DNA of 64,000 bases from Planctomycetota bacterium (lineage in GTDB: Bacteria > Planctomycetota > Planctomycetia > Planctomycetales > Planctomycetaceae). The notes under the pieces were generated by a model. It did not search any database and had not been told where the DNA came from. It saw nothing but the letters and a program-made list of their open reading frames with translations. The first letter of the stretch is position 1; each line of letters starts with the position of its first letter. Location of the stretch: NCBI GenBank assembly GCA_027623235.1, contig JAQBVJ010000009.1, positions 37,253-101,252 on the forward strand. The letters are read 5' to 3'. Positions 26,223 through 35,544 of this stretch are shown one piece after another. Position numbers and translations under genes: made by a program.

Positions 26223-27617
26223 TCACTTCACAGGCTGGCTGTCCTGGATCAACTGTTCGACTCGTTCCAGCAGTCGATCTTCGACGTTCGGCGCAAACGG
26301 GCCGGGCTGGACGACGGTCGTCATGTAGCGCATCGCTCCCCCCGCTTCGTAGCCGCCTTCGAGCAGAACCCGCAGGCTGGGGATGTAGGCGAAAACGTCG
26401 TTTGAGTATCCCGCCACCCAGACTTCCGGGCCGTCCGCCTTCCGATTCTCTCGTTTGATTCGCAGCGAGTAATCCACAACGGTCTCGCCTGGCAGCGCGA
26501 CGAAGAGCACGGCGTCTCCGAATCGGACCACCGAAACCGGAGCCGGATAGCTGGTCAGCAACGTTCCTGCTTCAAGTTCTTTGAGCAGCCGCTCGGCGTA
26601 GCGGGCGTCGTATTTGTTCGTCGATTTCTGCTGCTCCTGCAGTTGCTCTTTCGACTGTGCCTCGGCGTAGTCGAGCTTTGCCGTCCCGAACGCGACGCTC
26701 AGTCGTCCGGCAATCTCGCGTTTCGGAGTCGACAACGCGGCCTCAACGGCCGTGGCGAGTGTTCGGCCATGCTGCTTTGCCAGGTCGAGCGTTCGGCGCG
26801 GGTACGGATTCTGATCGCCGCCGCAGCCCATCATGAAAAGGGCGACTGTTCCAGGATGAGCTTCCTCAACCGCCTGCTGAGCGAACCCGGCGTAGTCGCC
26901 GCACAGTTTCTGAAAGCCGAGCGTGGTGTTGTGGCACGCGTAGCCGAACACGACCGCCGTGATTGTTCCCTCGGCATCTTCGACTCGCAGTACGGGCACA
27001 TCGTGATCGACGCGCCCGTCCGGGTTGGGTGAGTTCTGATAGCCGGTCGGCGAGGGCAGACGACGGTTCATCGCAAAGGCAGCCCGCGCTTTTTGAAACG
27101 ACAGCTTCGCCGGAGCCAGCTTTGCAAACGCCTGGTCGATGCACGACAGGATTCGCTGCTGAAGCGTCTCGACATAAGCGATCGCCATCGCCCGCCGGTC
27201 CGGATCGAGTCCGTCCAGTGCCGTTCCCGTCGTCCGAATCTCCGGCCCGCAATGAGTGTGCGAGCAGTTCATGACGAGGTTTTCCGGCTTCAGCTTCCGC
27301 GACTCGGCGAGCGATTTCTCAACATGCTGCCGCAGCGGGCCAGGGACGCTGATCAGATCGAGGGTCACAAGGACAACCGTCTCACCCATGGAGTCCCGCA
27401 CGACCAGTGTCTTCGCAAAGAGGTCCAGTTCGACGCCGATTGACGGCTCCGTCCGACTCGCATAACCCGCCATCCAGGCCGGCCCGTCGGGAGTGATTTT
27501 TACCGCAGCGGCACCGGCCTGCCAGGATTTCGCATCTTGGTCAGCCGCCGCCGTACGAAAAATGCAAACGGCGACGAGGCACGTCGCAGCGACAACAGTT
27601 GAAAATCGAAGCGGCAT
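26223..27617 (-). CDS. Neutral/alkaline ceramidase-like secreted hydrolase
   Basis: A 464-residue protein with a signal peptide (1-25) and the N-terminal domain of the neutral/alkaline non-lysosomal ceramidase family: GAAAVKITPDGPAWMAGY, the zinc-ligand motif MNCSHTHCGPEI, FGYACHNTTL and FMMGCGGDQNPYPR. True ceramidases cleave the N-acyl bond of sphingolipids and are usually longer, with a C-terminal immunoglobulin-like domain; this planctomycete version is shorter and ends soon after VWVAGYSNDVFAYIPS, so substrate could be another amide. It is in the same direction as the 1548-residue gene, 140 bases away with a hairpin between them. Likely acts outside the cytoplasm. Confidence 0.88.
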   Translation of the reverse strand: MPLRFSTVVAATCLVAVCIFRTAAADQDAKSWQAGAAAVKITPDGPAWMAGYASRTEPSIGVELDLFAKTLVVRDSMGETVVLVTLDLISVPGPLRQHVEKSLAESRKLKPENLVMNCSHTHCGPEIRTTGTALDGLDPDRRAMAIAYVETLQQRILSCIDQAFAKLAPAKLSFQKARAAFAMNRRLPSPTGYQNSPNPDGRVDHDVPVLRVEDAEGTITAVVFGYACHNTTLGFQKLCGDYAGFAQQAVEEAHPGTVALFMMGCGGDQNPYPRRTLDLAKQHGRTLATAVEAALSTPKREIAGRLSVAFGTAKLDYAEAQSKEQLQEQQKSTNKYDARYAERLLKELEAGTLLTSYPAPVSVVRFGDAVLFVALPGETVVDYSLRIKRENRKADGPEVWVAGYSNDVFAYIPSLRVLLEGGYEAGGAMRYMTTVVQPGPFAPNVEDRLLERVEQLIQDSQPVK

Positions 27618-27874
27618 TTTTCGTTCCGGTCAATGGTGCGACGGACTCGCGCAGGAAGGTCCTGCCTGTGAGTCCGCATGATGAGCAAAATGCCTCGCTC
27701 GCACCATCGCCCGGCCTGTGTCTTTGCGAGCAGTGTGCCCTGTGGCAACCCAAAGCGTGAGTGTGGGCACGCGTCGATCGACTCTCGCCCTGGCTTACCC
27801 GTCGGGTTACTCTGGCGACACCATGCAGATTTATGAACCGGACGACTATGGATCGGCGAATGAGACCGGTTCTC

Positions 27875-28435
27875 TCACAGAGCCCCGGCCCACGTGGCAA
27901 CGACGAGAACGACGGCCGCGATCGCGCCTGCGGCCAGGTCATCAGCCATGATGCCCGTTCCGTCCGGGAGTTTTTCCAGGCGGTTGACCGGCCAGAGTTT
28001 TGAGATGTCGAAGATTCGGAACAGTATGAAACCGGCAATGAGGATCGGCCAGGTCAGCTCGTCGCGCATTGCCAGTTGCGGCGCAAACACAATCCAGAAT
28101 GCCGCCACTTCATCGTAGACGACCGAACCCGGATCATGTTTGCCGAGCAGCTTCGACGCGCGCGTGCAGATCGGCGGTCCGACGGCGATGAAGAGAACTC
28201 CCACGACAAGCAGCCCGATCGGAGGCAGCACGAGCGAGCAGCCCCAGACCAGCGGCGGGCCGAGCAGACTTCCGACAGTCCCCGGAGCCCACCGCGACAG
28301 CCCCGTGCCGAGACCAGTCGCGAGCGCGAGCACAATCCAGTCCAGCGGACTTCGCGGCGCGGCACCTGCCGCGGGTTCAGGGGTGGCCGGTTCGTTCGAG
28401 GTTGCGGATTCGCTCGAAGTTTCGTTTTCCGGCAC
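27875..28435 (-). CDS. pgpA: Phosphatidylglycerophosphatase A
   Basis: A 186-residue integral membrane phosphatase that removes phosphate from phosphatidylglycerophosphate to give phosphatidylglycerol. Family signatures are clear: GLSRWAPGTVGSLLG near residue 46-60, DPGSVVYDEVAAFW (metal/catalytic acidic residues) and FRIFDISKLWPVNRLEKLPDGTGIMADDLAAG. About four hydrophobic segments span the membrane. An acidic, Ser/Pro/Ala-rich N-terminal tail of about 30 residues is unusual and not part of the domain. The start used is GTG 28435, with a weak purine-rich stretch upstream; a shorter start is possible. It is divergent from pyruvate kinase across 96 bases. Confidence 0.92.
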   Translation of the reverse strand: MPENETSSESATSNEPATPEPAAGAAPRSPLDWIVLALATGLGTGLSRWAPGTVGSLLGPPLVWGCSLVLPPIGLLVVGVLFIAVGPPICTRASKLLGKHDPGSVVYDEVAAFWIVFAPQLAMRDELTWPILIAGFILFRIFDISKLWPVNRLEKLPDGTGIMADDLAAGAIAAVVLVVATWAGAL

Positions 28436-28531
28436 TTGCTGGATCTCTCAGTGATCAGGTGTAATGCGGTCCTCGCGTTTTCGTCCGTCGCGGCGACTCA
28501 GCACGGACGCTTCTATCGAAAGAATTCCCTC

Positions 28532-30031
28532 GTGTCATCCTCAGCCGCGTCCAGCTCCTTTGAGTCTTCCTTGTCCGGCAGCAGTCTCTACCAGGAGCAC
28601 CGACTGACGCGGACGAAAATTATTGCGACGGTCGGCCCGGCTTGTGCCGAACCGAAAATGCTTCGCAGCCTGGTCCTGGCTGGCGTCGATATTTTCCGGT
28701 TGAACTTCGCGCATGGTTCGCACGAGTGGCTGGAGGGAATCGTCCGAACGATCTGGGAAATCTCGCTGGAGCTGGGACGGCCGATCGGAATTCTTGGCGA
28801 CCTGTCTGGTCCGAAGATCCGGCTTGGCGTGCTGCCCGGCGACAAGATCGTGTGCAACGAGGGCGCCGAGTTCGTGTTTATTCGCGGTCGTGAGCCCGAG
28901 GCTGAGAACGAGCTCACCTGCACGTACGAGGCGATGATCGATGACGTGAAAGAGGGCGATCGGATTCTCCTCGCCGACGGCACGGTGAGGATGCGAGTGG
29001 TCGAAGCGGCTGCGGATTTCGCCCGCTGCGTCGTCGATGGGGCCGGCGTGATCGGCAGCCGGCAGGGAGTCAACCTGCCGGGCGTCGCACTCAGCACACC
29101 GTGCATCACGGAGAAAGACGAAGCCGATCTGGCGTGGGCGATCAAAAACGAAATCGACTTTGTCGGCCTCAGCTTCGTCCGGTCGGCTGAGGACATCCGC
29201 AAACTTCGAGCGATGATCGCCGCGTACGACACGGCGCGAAAACTGCGAATCGTTGCGAAAATCGAAAAGCCGGAAGCTGTCGACGATCTCTCGGCCATCA
29301 TCGACGAAGCCGACGCGGTCATGGTCGCTCGCGGTGACCTGGGCGTTGAAGTCGACGTGTTTCGCGTGCCGGCCATTCAGAAACAAATCATCCGGCAGTG
29401 CAATGCAAAACGGGTTCCCGTCATCACGGCGACGCAAATGCTCGACAGCATGCAGCGCAGCGAACTGCCGACGCGGGCCGAAGCCAGCGACGTGGCTAAC
29501 GCGGTTCTCGACGGAACGGACGCGGTCATGCTGTCTGGCGAAACCGCGGCCGGCGATTTTCCTCGCCAGTCCGTCGCCATGATGAGCCGCATCGTTCAGG
29601 AAGCCGAGCGGATTCTTCCCGAACGGCGCGGCCTGACTGATTTCGCGAGTGCGGCATCGCTCGCGCATCGGATCACGGAAGGAATCGCCGTCGGAGCTGT
29701 CGTTGTCGCCGAGCAGCTCGACGCGTCTCTGATCGCGGTCGCGACGGTTTCCGGACGTTCGGCTCTGGCGATCTCAAAAGAACGGCGAGGCGTCCCGGTC
29801 CTCGCCATCTGCGACTGCCCGGAAACGGCCGGGTGGATGACGATGCTGTGGGGAGTCACTCCGATCCTGGCCTCGTCGTCCGATCTGACGGCCGACCAAC
29901 TGGTACGGATCGCCATCGACTGGGGCTACCAGGAAAAAGTGCTCGAACCAGGCAGTCGACTGGTCGTCGTCGCGAGTTCACGCTGGGTCGCGGAAGGACA
30001 CGATTCACTGATGGTCCACATCGCGAAGTAG
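28532..30031 (+). CDS. pyk: Pyruvate kinase
   Basis: A 499-residue pyruvate kinase converting phosphoenolpyruvate and ADP to pyruvate and ATP. Motifs: RTKIIATVGPAC, FRLNFAHGSHE, GDLSGPKIRLG, the active-site KIEKPEAVDDLSAIIDEADAVMVARGDLGVE and ITATQMLDSMQRSELPTRAEASDVANAVLDG with LSGETAAGDFP; the C-terminal allosteric domain follows to the end. GTG 28532 is chosen as the start, about 28 residues before the catalytic barrel; the ribosome-binding site is weak (aaagaat). Frame continues open upstream to 28076 but that part overlaps pgpA and is not protein-like. Monocistronic on current evidence. Confidence 0.93.
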   Translation: MSSSAASSSFESSLSGSSLYQEHRLTRTKIIATVGPACAEPKMLRSLVLAGVDIFRLNFAHGSHEWLEGIVRTIWEISLELGRPIGILGDLSGPKIRLGVLPGDKIVCNEGAEFVFIRGREPEAENELTCTYEAMIDDVKEGDRILLADGTVRMRVVEAAADFARCVVDGAGVIGSRQGVNLPGVALSTPCITEKDEADLAWAIKNEIDFVGLSFVRSAEDIRKLRAMIAAYDTARKLRIVAKIEKPEAVDDLSAIIDEADAVMVARGDLGVEVDVFRVPAIQKQIIRQCNAKRVPVITATQMLDSMQRSELPTRAEASDVANAVLDGTDAVMLSGETAAGDFPRQSVAMMSRIVQEAERILPERRGLTDFASAASLAHRITEGIAVGAVVVAEQLDASLIAVATVSGRSALAISKERRGVPVLAICDCPETAGWMTMLWGVTPILASSSDLTADQLVRIAIDWGYQEKVLEPGSRLVVVASSRWVAEGHDSLMVHIAK

Positions 30032-30135
30032 ATCGAAACGAGACGACGGCGTCCTGCTTCACTCCGTTCATTCGCTTTGCCGATCGCATCGAGGCCGACG
30101 TTTTGCAGCCGCCGCGGACGGCACGACCGCGGCGT

Positions 30136-31575
30136 TTATTTCGCTGGCGCTGTTTCAAAGCCGGGCGAGGCCTTGAATGCGGAGACGCTTTCGCCGTTCG
30201 TCGTGTTCCAGACTCGGACTTCGCCGTCGAACGCGCCCGAGGCAAGCCGATTCGTTTTGGAATGAGCGTCCACAGCGAAGACCCAGTCGGTGTGCCCGGA
30301 GTAGTCTCGTACGCGGTTTCCGGTTTCCGCCTCAAACTGAGACACGCTGCCGTCGCCCGCCGCGAGGAAGACGCTGCCGCCTCGCACGCATACGGCGTAG
30401 ACCGTTTTCTGAGGCCCGTAGTCGATGTACCTCGTGTGGCCTTTCTTTGCGAACCGGGCTTCCATGTCGCCGGCCGTTCCGTTTTCCAGGCGCGCTTTCT
30501 CGACCTCCCAGACGCGAACGGCGTTGCCCTCGCCGGCGGAAAATGCCAGCGGGCTCTCCTCTGCGAACTCGACATCGTAAATGCGGAAGCGGCCCGTGAA
30601 CTGACCGTACTGCCGCTGGTGCCCGTTGTACGTTGTGAAGAGGGCTCCGGTTTTCGCGTCGTGAGTTTTTACGGTGAAGTCGCGGCTGGAGCTCGCCACA
30701 AAGCGACCGTCGTGGCTGATGCTGACTCCGGTCACCCAGTCCGAGTGGACGCTGCTCGACCAGAGCAGCTTGCCGTCGATCGCGTTCCAGGCCCGCACCG
30801 ATCGATCGGCCGAACCCGCGGCGATCACTGACTCGTCCGGACTGAACGTCGCGTCGAGGACGATGTCCTCAAATGTGCCGAGGACGAGTGATCGCATTCC
30901 GGTTTTCAAATCGACCAGACACACCTCGCCGTAATCGCCAGGGCTGCCGCCCGCGACAAGCAATCGCGAGCCGTCCCGGCTGAACGACAGAGCCTGAATC
31001 CGCTCGGGCAGTTTTCCGATTCGGCCAATCAGTGTGCCGGCTTCCGGATTCCATACGGTGACTTCGTGATAACCACCGACAGCCAGTTCGCTGCCGTCCG
31101 GTGAAAATGCCAGCGCATAAATCGGAACGGGGCGACGGTACTTTTCTGGCGACGCCGGATGCTCGCGCGGCGGCATGATCGATCGGAACGACGCTTCTTC
31201 GTCCGAGCCGTCAAACTTCGCTCCCTGCTCGATCCAGTTTCGAACGATGGTGATTTCCTGGACGGAAAGAGCATCGTCGAGCTGCGGCATCCGGAGTTCC
31301 TCGTCGGTCTCAATAAGCCGCCGGAACAGTTCGGACTCGCCCGGTTTGCCAGGCACGACGGGAGTTTCGTCACTCTCTCCAGCCGTCTTGAGATTTTTGA
31401 ACGAGTGCAGTCGGTAATCGCCTTCAGTCTTTCTCGAACCGTGGCAGCCGGTGCAGCGCCGGTTAAGAATCGGAGCGACGTCGCGCATGAAGCTGACTTC
31501 GACCGCGGCCTCAACCTGAGCACACGCAACGCTGCCACCGAGACACAGAAAAACGGTCAAGACCCGCAGGTTCAT
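30136..31575 (-). CDS. Cytochrome c / WD40 fusion protein
   Basis: A 479-residue secreted protein: signal peptide 1-24, a PSCyt1-like heme domain with CTGCH (41-45) and the family pattern VVPGKPGESELFRRL ... MPQLDDALSVQEITIVRNWIEQGA (100-117), then about seven WD40 repeats (YALAFSPDGSELAVGG, ALSFSRDGSRLLVAGG, DATFSPDESVIAAGS and others) forming a propeller to the C-terminus. WD40 propellers are protein-interaction platforms, so the heme domain may be tethered to a larger extracytoplasmic complex. It resembles the larger protein at 48794 but lacks the coiled-coil tail. ATG 31575. It converges on pyruvate kinase, 104 bases apart. Confidence 0.92.
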   Translation of the reverse strand: MNLRVLTVFLCLGGSVACAQVEAAVEVSFMRDVAPILNRRCTGCHGSRKTEGDYRLHSFKNLKTAGESDETPVVPGKPGESELFRRLIETDEELRMPQLDDALSVQEITIVRNWIEQGAKFDGSDEEASFRSIMPPREHPASPEKYRRPVPIYALAFSPDGSELAVGGYHEVTVWNPEAGTLIGRIGKLPERIQALSFSRDGSRLLVAGGSPGDYGEVCLVDLKTGMRSLVLGTFEDIVLDATFSPDESVIAAGSADRSVRAWNAIDGKLLWSSSVHSDWVTGVSISHDGRFVASSSRDFTVKTHDAKTGALFTTYNGHQRQYGQFTGRFRIYDVEFAEESPLAFSAGEGNAVRVWEVEKARLENGTAGDMEARFAKKGHTRYIDYGPQKTVYAVCVRGGSVFLAAGDGSVSQFEAETGNRVRDYSGHTDWVFAVDAHSKTNRLASGAFDGEVRVWNTTNGESVSAFKASPGFETAPAK

Positions 31576-31657
31576 TGAGTCACTTCACGATCGTTAGAAC
31601 CCGGGAATCCGTTGATCCCCGAATGGTCACATCCGCTGACGCTGCTGAGCAGCGCGA

Positions 31658-32722
31658 TCAGACCAGCTCGACGCCGGTTTCGCCTTCGACGACTTCGCCG
31701 ATCACAGACGCAGGAATTCCGTGCTTCTCGACCTGACGCACGATGCTGTCGGCAAAGTACGGGTTCACGACCAGCACGAAGCCAATTCCCATGTTGAAGA
31801 CGTTGAACATTTCGGACTCGGCAACATGGCCAAGCTCCTGCAGCCAGCTGTAAACCCGCGCGGGTTGCCAGCTCGACTTGTCGATTTTCACTCGACAGTT
31901 CTGCGGCAGAATGCGTTCGACGTTGCCCGGTAGACCGCCGCCCGTAATGTGAGCCATCCCGCGGACGACTGACTTCGCTCGATAATAAAACAGAATGTCG
32001 AGCACGCAGCGGACGTAAAGGCGGGTCGGTTCGAGCAGCAGGTCCGCGACCGTTTTGCCAAATTCCGGCAGCTCGTCGTCGTACTTGAGGCCACCGACAT
32101 CGGTGACCACTTTTCGGATAAGGCTGTAGCCGTTGGAGTGGAAGCCGCTCGCTTCGAGCCCGATGAGGACGTCGCCCGGACGAATTGACTCAGTACCGTC
32201 GATGAGTTTCTTCTTCTCGACCACTCCAACCGAAAATCCGGCCATGTCGAAATCGCCGGGTTGATAAACGTCGGGCATGATGGCCGTCTCGCCACCGATC
32301 AGTGCCGTGCCGCTCTGCACGCAGCCCTCGCTGACTCCCGCGACCAGTTGCTCGATCAGTTCCGGATCGTCCTTGCCGAGTGCCAGGTAGTCGAGAAAGA
32401 AAAGCGGCTCGGCCCCCAGGCACAGGCAGTCGTTGACGCACATTCCGACCAGGTCGATTCCGATCGTGTCGAACCGGCCAGCCGCGACGGCGACTTTGAT
32501 TTTTGTGCCGACGCCGTCCGTCCCCGAGACCAGTACCGGGTCGCTGTAATTCTTCGCGAACAGACGGCTGTTGTAGTCGAGCCGGAACAGCCCCGCGAAA
32601 CCGCCCGTAAGCGGCATGACTCGCGGCGTATGAGTCCGCCGCATGTGTTGCGGCAGCTTCTGCATCGCCTGTTCGTAAAGCTCGAGGTCGACCCCGGCGT
32701 CTTTGTAGCTGATGGAACTCAT
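31658..32722 (-). CDS. purM: Phosphoribosylformylglycinamidine cyclo-ligase (AIR synthetase)
   Basis: A 354-residue enzyme of purine synthesis that closes the imidazole ring of formylglycinamidine ribotide using ATP. Typical features: ISYKDAGVDLE at the N-terminus, DPVLVSGTDGVGTKIKVA, DLVGMCVNDCLCLGAEPLFFLDY, LIGGETAIMPDVY and MAHITGGGLPGNVERILP. ATG 32722. Gene stands alone on the minus strand and is divergent from the UbiD-like gene across 221 bases. Confidence 0.96.
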   Translation of the reverse strand: MSSISYKDAGVDLELYEQAMQKLPQHMRRTHTPRVMPLTGGFAGLFRLDYNSRLFAKNYSDPVLVSGTDGVGTKIKVAVAAGRFDTIGIDLVGMCVNDCLCLGAEPLFFLDYLALGKDDPELIEQLVAGVSEGCVQSGTALIGGETAIMPDVYQPGDFDMAGFSVGVVEKKKLIDGTESIRPGDVLIGLEASGFHSNGYSLIRKVVTDVGGLKYDDELPEFGKTVADLLLEPTRLYVRCVLDILFYYRAKSVVRGMAHITGGGLPGNVERILPQNCRVKIDKSSWQPARVYSWLQELGHVAESEMFNVFNMGIGFVLVVNPYFADSIVRQVEKHGIPASVIGEVVEGETGVELV

Positions 32723-32943
32723 TCTGAATCCGTAGATGAAAAAGACGTCTGCATCCAGAGTCTGTCGATCCGATTCCCTCGTCGCGGCGAATCGTAGCAG
32801 TCGCGATTCCGAAAAACACTCGGGGACAAATTGCCGGATGAAAACAGGTTAACAGCCTGCGTGGCTCGCGGTTCTCTGGCATCGTTGAGCGGGCTCACTA
32901 CGATCTGCCTGCGGTTTCGTTCCTCCTTTGAGCCTCACACGGC

Positions 32944-34503
32944 ATGGCCTTTGAGCATCTCGGCAAATTTCTGAACCTGCTGGCCGACCGCAGCGAGCTC
33001 ACGCGAGTGTCCGTCGCAGTGGACGCACGACTGGAACTTGCGGCCATTGTTGAACGAGTTGCAAAATCGGGATCCGGCCCGGCGCTCCTGTTTGACAACG
33101 TGAAATCGGCAAACGGCTCCGCTCAGTCCATCCCGGTCGCCGCGAACATCTTCGGCAGCGAGGCACGTCTGCTGACGGCTCTCGGCGCAGAATCGCTGGC
33201 GGAAATCGCCGACAGAGTGGCGGCTCTCACACAGCCGGAACTTCCTGGCGGCTGGCTCGAAGCGATTCAGCTGGTCCCGAAACTCGTCGAGGTGTCGCGT
33301 TGGCCGGTCACAAGAACCCAGGCGGCGATGTCTCAGCAGGTTGTCCTGATGGGCAGCGACGTTGATCTCACGAAGCTGCCGATTCCGATCTGCTGGCCGG
33401 ACGAGGACTGGCCGTCGTTGATTTCTGCGCAGGTCTATGTTGAGAAACCTCTCGACAATCCGATCGCCAATCGTCCGCCGGAAAACAGCTCAGACAACAG
33501 CGACGCCGACGACAGCGCGTCCTCCCTCGCCCCTCACCCCTCGCCCCTCCGCCAGCGCAGTGCCACCCGCGTGCCGCTTCAGGTCCGGGACAGAAATACA
33601 ATCGCCGTCCACTGGACTCCGCACGACGAAGCCTGGCACGTGCTCGAAGAATTCCGGCGGCGAGGGCAGCAGATGCCCGTCGCGGTTGTCCTCGGCGGCG
33701 ATCCCGCGCTGACGTATGCCGCGTCGGCTCCGCTGCCTCCGCATGTCGACCCGCTCGTCTTCGCCGGTTTTCTGCGGCGGGAAAGCGTTGCCGTCACCTC
33801 GGCGAGAAGCGTCGATATCGATGTTCCGGCCGATGCGGAAATCATCCTCGAAGGCCTGGTCGACCCCGCTGCTGAGTTTGAAGAGGCACCGCCAACCGGA
33901 CTGCCGACGGGCTCGTACAGCACTCGCAGAAAAGTCCCCGTCGTCACGATCACGGCGGTCACTCATCGAGCCAACCCGATCCTGCCGGTCATCGTGCCGA
34001 GCCGACCGCCGTCTGAAGAAGACTGGCTGAGCCGCGCGACGGAGCGAATCTTCCTGCCGTTGATCAGGCTCGCCCAGCCGGAGATCGTCGACGTCGCACT
34101 GCCTCGATCCGGAACCGGCCGCAACATCGCCTTCGTCAGCATCCGCAAGAGGTACCCGCAACAGGCTCGAAAAGTGATGAACGGGCTGTGGGGCCAGGCT
34201 CGACTGAGCACCGTCAAAATGCTCGTCGTGGTCGATGCCGAAGTCGACGTTCACGATGATGAGGCCGTCTGGTTCGCGGTGGGGGCGAACACTCATCCGG
34301 GTCGCGATACCATCTTCTCAGAAGGCCCGGCCGACTGGCACGACCACGCGGCTCCGATCGCCGGAGTCGGGCATCGCATCGGCTTTGACGCGACACGAAA
34401 ACACACCGACGAAGGCCACCCGCGCGAATGGCCAGAGGCTCTACGTATGGACGAGGCAACCCGGAAACAAATCAACAAACGCTGGAGTGAGTTTGGGATC
34501 TGA
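32944..34503 (+). CDS. UbiD-family decarboxylase homologue, probably for menaquinone, with altered active site
   Basis: A 519-residue UbiD-family protein. Family hallmarks are present: LPIPICWP, PVAVVLGGDPALTYAA, DIDVPADAEIILEGLVDP, TRRKVPVVTITAVTHRANPIL and the late RNIAFVSIRKRYPQQARKVMNGLWG. UbiD enzymes use prenylated FMN; in the futalosine route a UbiD homologue (named MqnL) removes the carboxyl of prenylated dihydroxynaphthoate. Residues 179-206 are a Ser/Asp/Pro-rich insertion exactly where the family has its N-x-G-x-Y-R flavin-binding strand, and the EGPFGE motif appears as EEAPPTGL (313-320). It might therefore be inactive or altered. Next gene is menG/ubiE 44 bases downstream, supporting a menaquinone role. 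ATG 32944. Confidence 0.85.
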   Translation: MAFEHLGKFLNLLADRSELTRVSVAVDARLELAAIVERVAKSGSGPALLFDNVKSANGSAQSIPVAANIFGSEARLLTALGAESLAEIADRVAALTQPELPGGWLEAIQLVPKLVEVSRWPVTRTQAAMSQQVVLMGSDVDLTKLPIPICWPDEDWPSLISAQVYVEKPLDNPIANRPPENSSDNSDADDSASSLAPHPSPLRQRSATRVPLQVRDRNTIAVHWTPHDEAWHVLEEFRRRGQQMPVAVVLGGDPALTYAASAPLPPHVDPLVFAGFLRRESVAVTSARSVDIDVPADAEIILEGLVDPAAEFEEAPPTGLPTGSYSTRRKVPVVTITAVTHRANPILPVIVPSRPPSEEDWLSRATERIFLPLIRLAQPEIVDVALPRSGTGRNIAFVSIRKRYPQQARKVMNGLWGQARLSTVKMLVVVDAEVDVHDDEAVWFAVGANTHPGRDTIFSEGPADWHDHAAPIAGVGHRIGFDATRKHTDEGHPREWPEALRMDEATRKQINKRWSEFGI

Positions 34504-34547
34504 GCATCAGATTGCCCCATGATCGACGACAGAGAGAAACCCCGCGG

Positions 34548-35384
34548 ATGAGTCCTGAATCCACTCCCACTGAAGAAGCCACGCCGGCGGATCCAAACAC
34601 GGTTCCGGTTGACGCCGACGGCAATGTCGACAAGACGTCCGAGCGTGTTCAGAAAATGTTCGGCGAAATTTCCGGCCGATACGACTTCATGAATCACGCC
34701 TTGTCCGGCGGCACCGACATCTACTGGCGCTGGCGGACCGTGCGGCGGGTTCGGGCCGAGGGCGACGCGCCGATCCTCGACGTGTGCACGGGAACCGGCG
34801 ACCTGGCGTTTGCCTGGTACAAGAAGTCTCGCGGAAAACGCTCGGTCGTCGGCACCGACTTTACGGCCGAGATGATCGAGCTCGCCCGCGAGAAAGCCGC
34901 CAGTCTGAAGGTGAACGGCGAGCCCGCACTCAAGCTGAACGATGAGCCAGGCTCAACCGATCCGTCGATCTGCTTTCTCGAAGCCGACACGCTGCAACTG
35001 CCATTTGAGGCCGATCGATTTCAGATCGTCTCGGTCGCGTTCGGCCTGCGAAATGTTTCGGACACGGTCGGCGGACTCCGCGAGATGACGCGCGTCTGCA
35101 AACCGGGCGGGCGAGTCGCGGTCCTGGAATTCTCGATGCCGCGTAACCGCCTCTTCGGATCCGTTTACCGCTGGTACTTCAAAAACATCCTGCCGCGCAT
35201 CGGGCAACTGCTCGCGCCAAACCGCGAGGCCGCCTACAACTACCTTCCAGAATCGGTCTCGCAGTTCCCTCAGGACGACGCCCTGTGCGCGATGATGCAG
35301 GCAGCAGGCCTGACCGAAACGACCTGGACGTCGCTGACCTTCGGCATCGCCACGCTCTACATCGGCCGGAAGCCAGTCGTGTAG
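34548..35384 (+). CDS. ubiE: Demethylmenaquinone methyltransferase (UbiE/MenG)
   Basis: A 278-residue SAM-dependent methyltransferase that performs the last step of menaquinone synthesis. Signatures: VQKMFGEISGRYDFMNHALSGG near residue 34-55, the SAM-binding LDVCTGTGDLA, TDFTAEMIELAREK, FGLRNVSD and EFSMPRNRLFGSVYRWYFKNILPRIG. A 30-residue Pro/Thr-rich N-terminal tail is extra. ATG 34548 is preferred over an upstream TTG at 34512 in the same frame. It follows the UbiD-like gene by 44 bases, so they likely form an operon. Confidence 0.95.
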   Translation: MSPESTPTEEATPADPNTVPVDADGNVDKTSERVQKMFGEISGRYDFMNHALSGGTDIYWRWRTVRRVRAEGDAPILDVCTGTGDLAFAWYKKSRGKRSVVGTDFTAEMIELAREKAASLKVNGEPALKLNDEPGSTDPSICFLEADTLQLPFEADRFQIVSVAFGLRNVSDTVGGLREMTRVCKPGGRVAVLEFSMPRNRLFGSVYRWYFKNILPRIGQLLAPNREAAYNYLPESVSQFPQDDALCAMMQAAGLTETTWTSLTFGIATLYIGRKPVV

Positions 35385-35410
35385 CCGGTCGCGTAGCCGG
35401 TCGGTTGTTC

Positions 35411-35442
35411 GGGAGGCGAGGCTCCTGCCGAGCCGGGAGCAG
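35411..35442 (+). repeat. Dispersed GC-rich repeat, copy 1
   Basis: Begins gggaggcgaggct and ends gccgggagcag; matches 55955-55986 at 28 of 32 positions. It contains the complementary pair ggct/agcc. Both copies lie just after a plus-strand gene stop, suggesting a REP-like 3'-end element. Confidence 0.75.
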
Positions 35443-35518
35443 GGCAACCGAAAGTGGGGTAAGTTTCCCGCTTGCCGAGTCCGAAGATCGCAAGCCTCCA
35501 GCGCCGGAAGCTTACGCC

Positions 35519-35544
35519 ACGATAAATTCACAGCGTCGGAGCGC
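35519..35544 (+). repeat. Dispersed 26-bp repeat, copy 2
   Basis: Begins cacgataaattcacagcg; 25 of 26 positions match 8952-8977. It lies between the convergent ubiE and M20 peptidase genes, 76 bases after the GC-rich repeat, and ends where the peptidase stop codon begins. Confidence 0.75.

Noticed and set aside
28076..28531. In-frame extension upstream of pyruvate kinase
   Set aside because: It overlaps pgpA on the other strand and reads as Arg-rich noise; GTG 28532 fits the family length.
28541..29668. 375-residue minus-strand open frame across pyruvate kinase
   Set aside because: Pyruvate kinase motifs are unambiguous on the plus strand.
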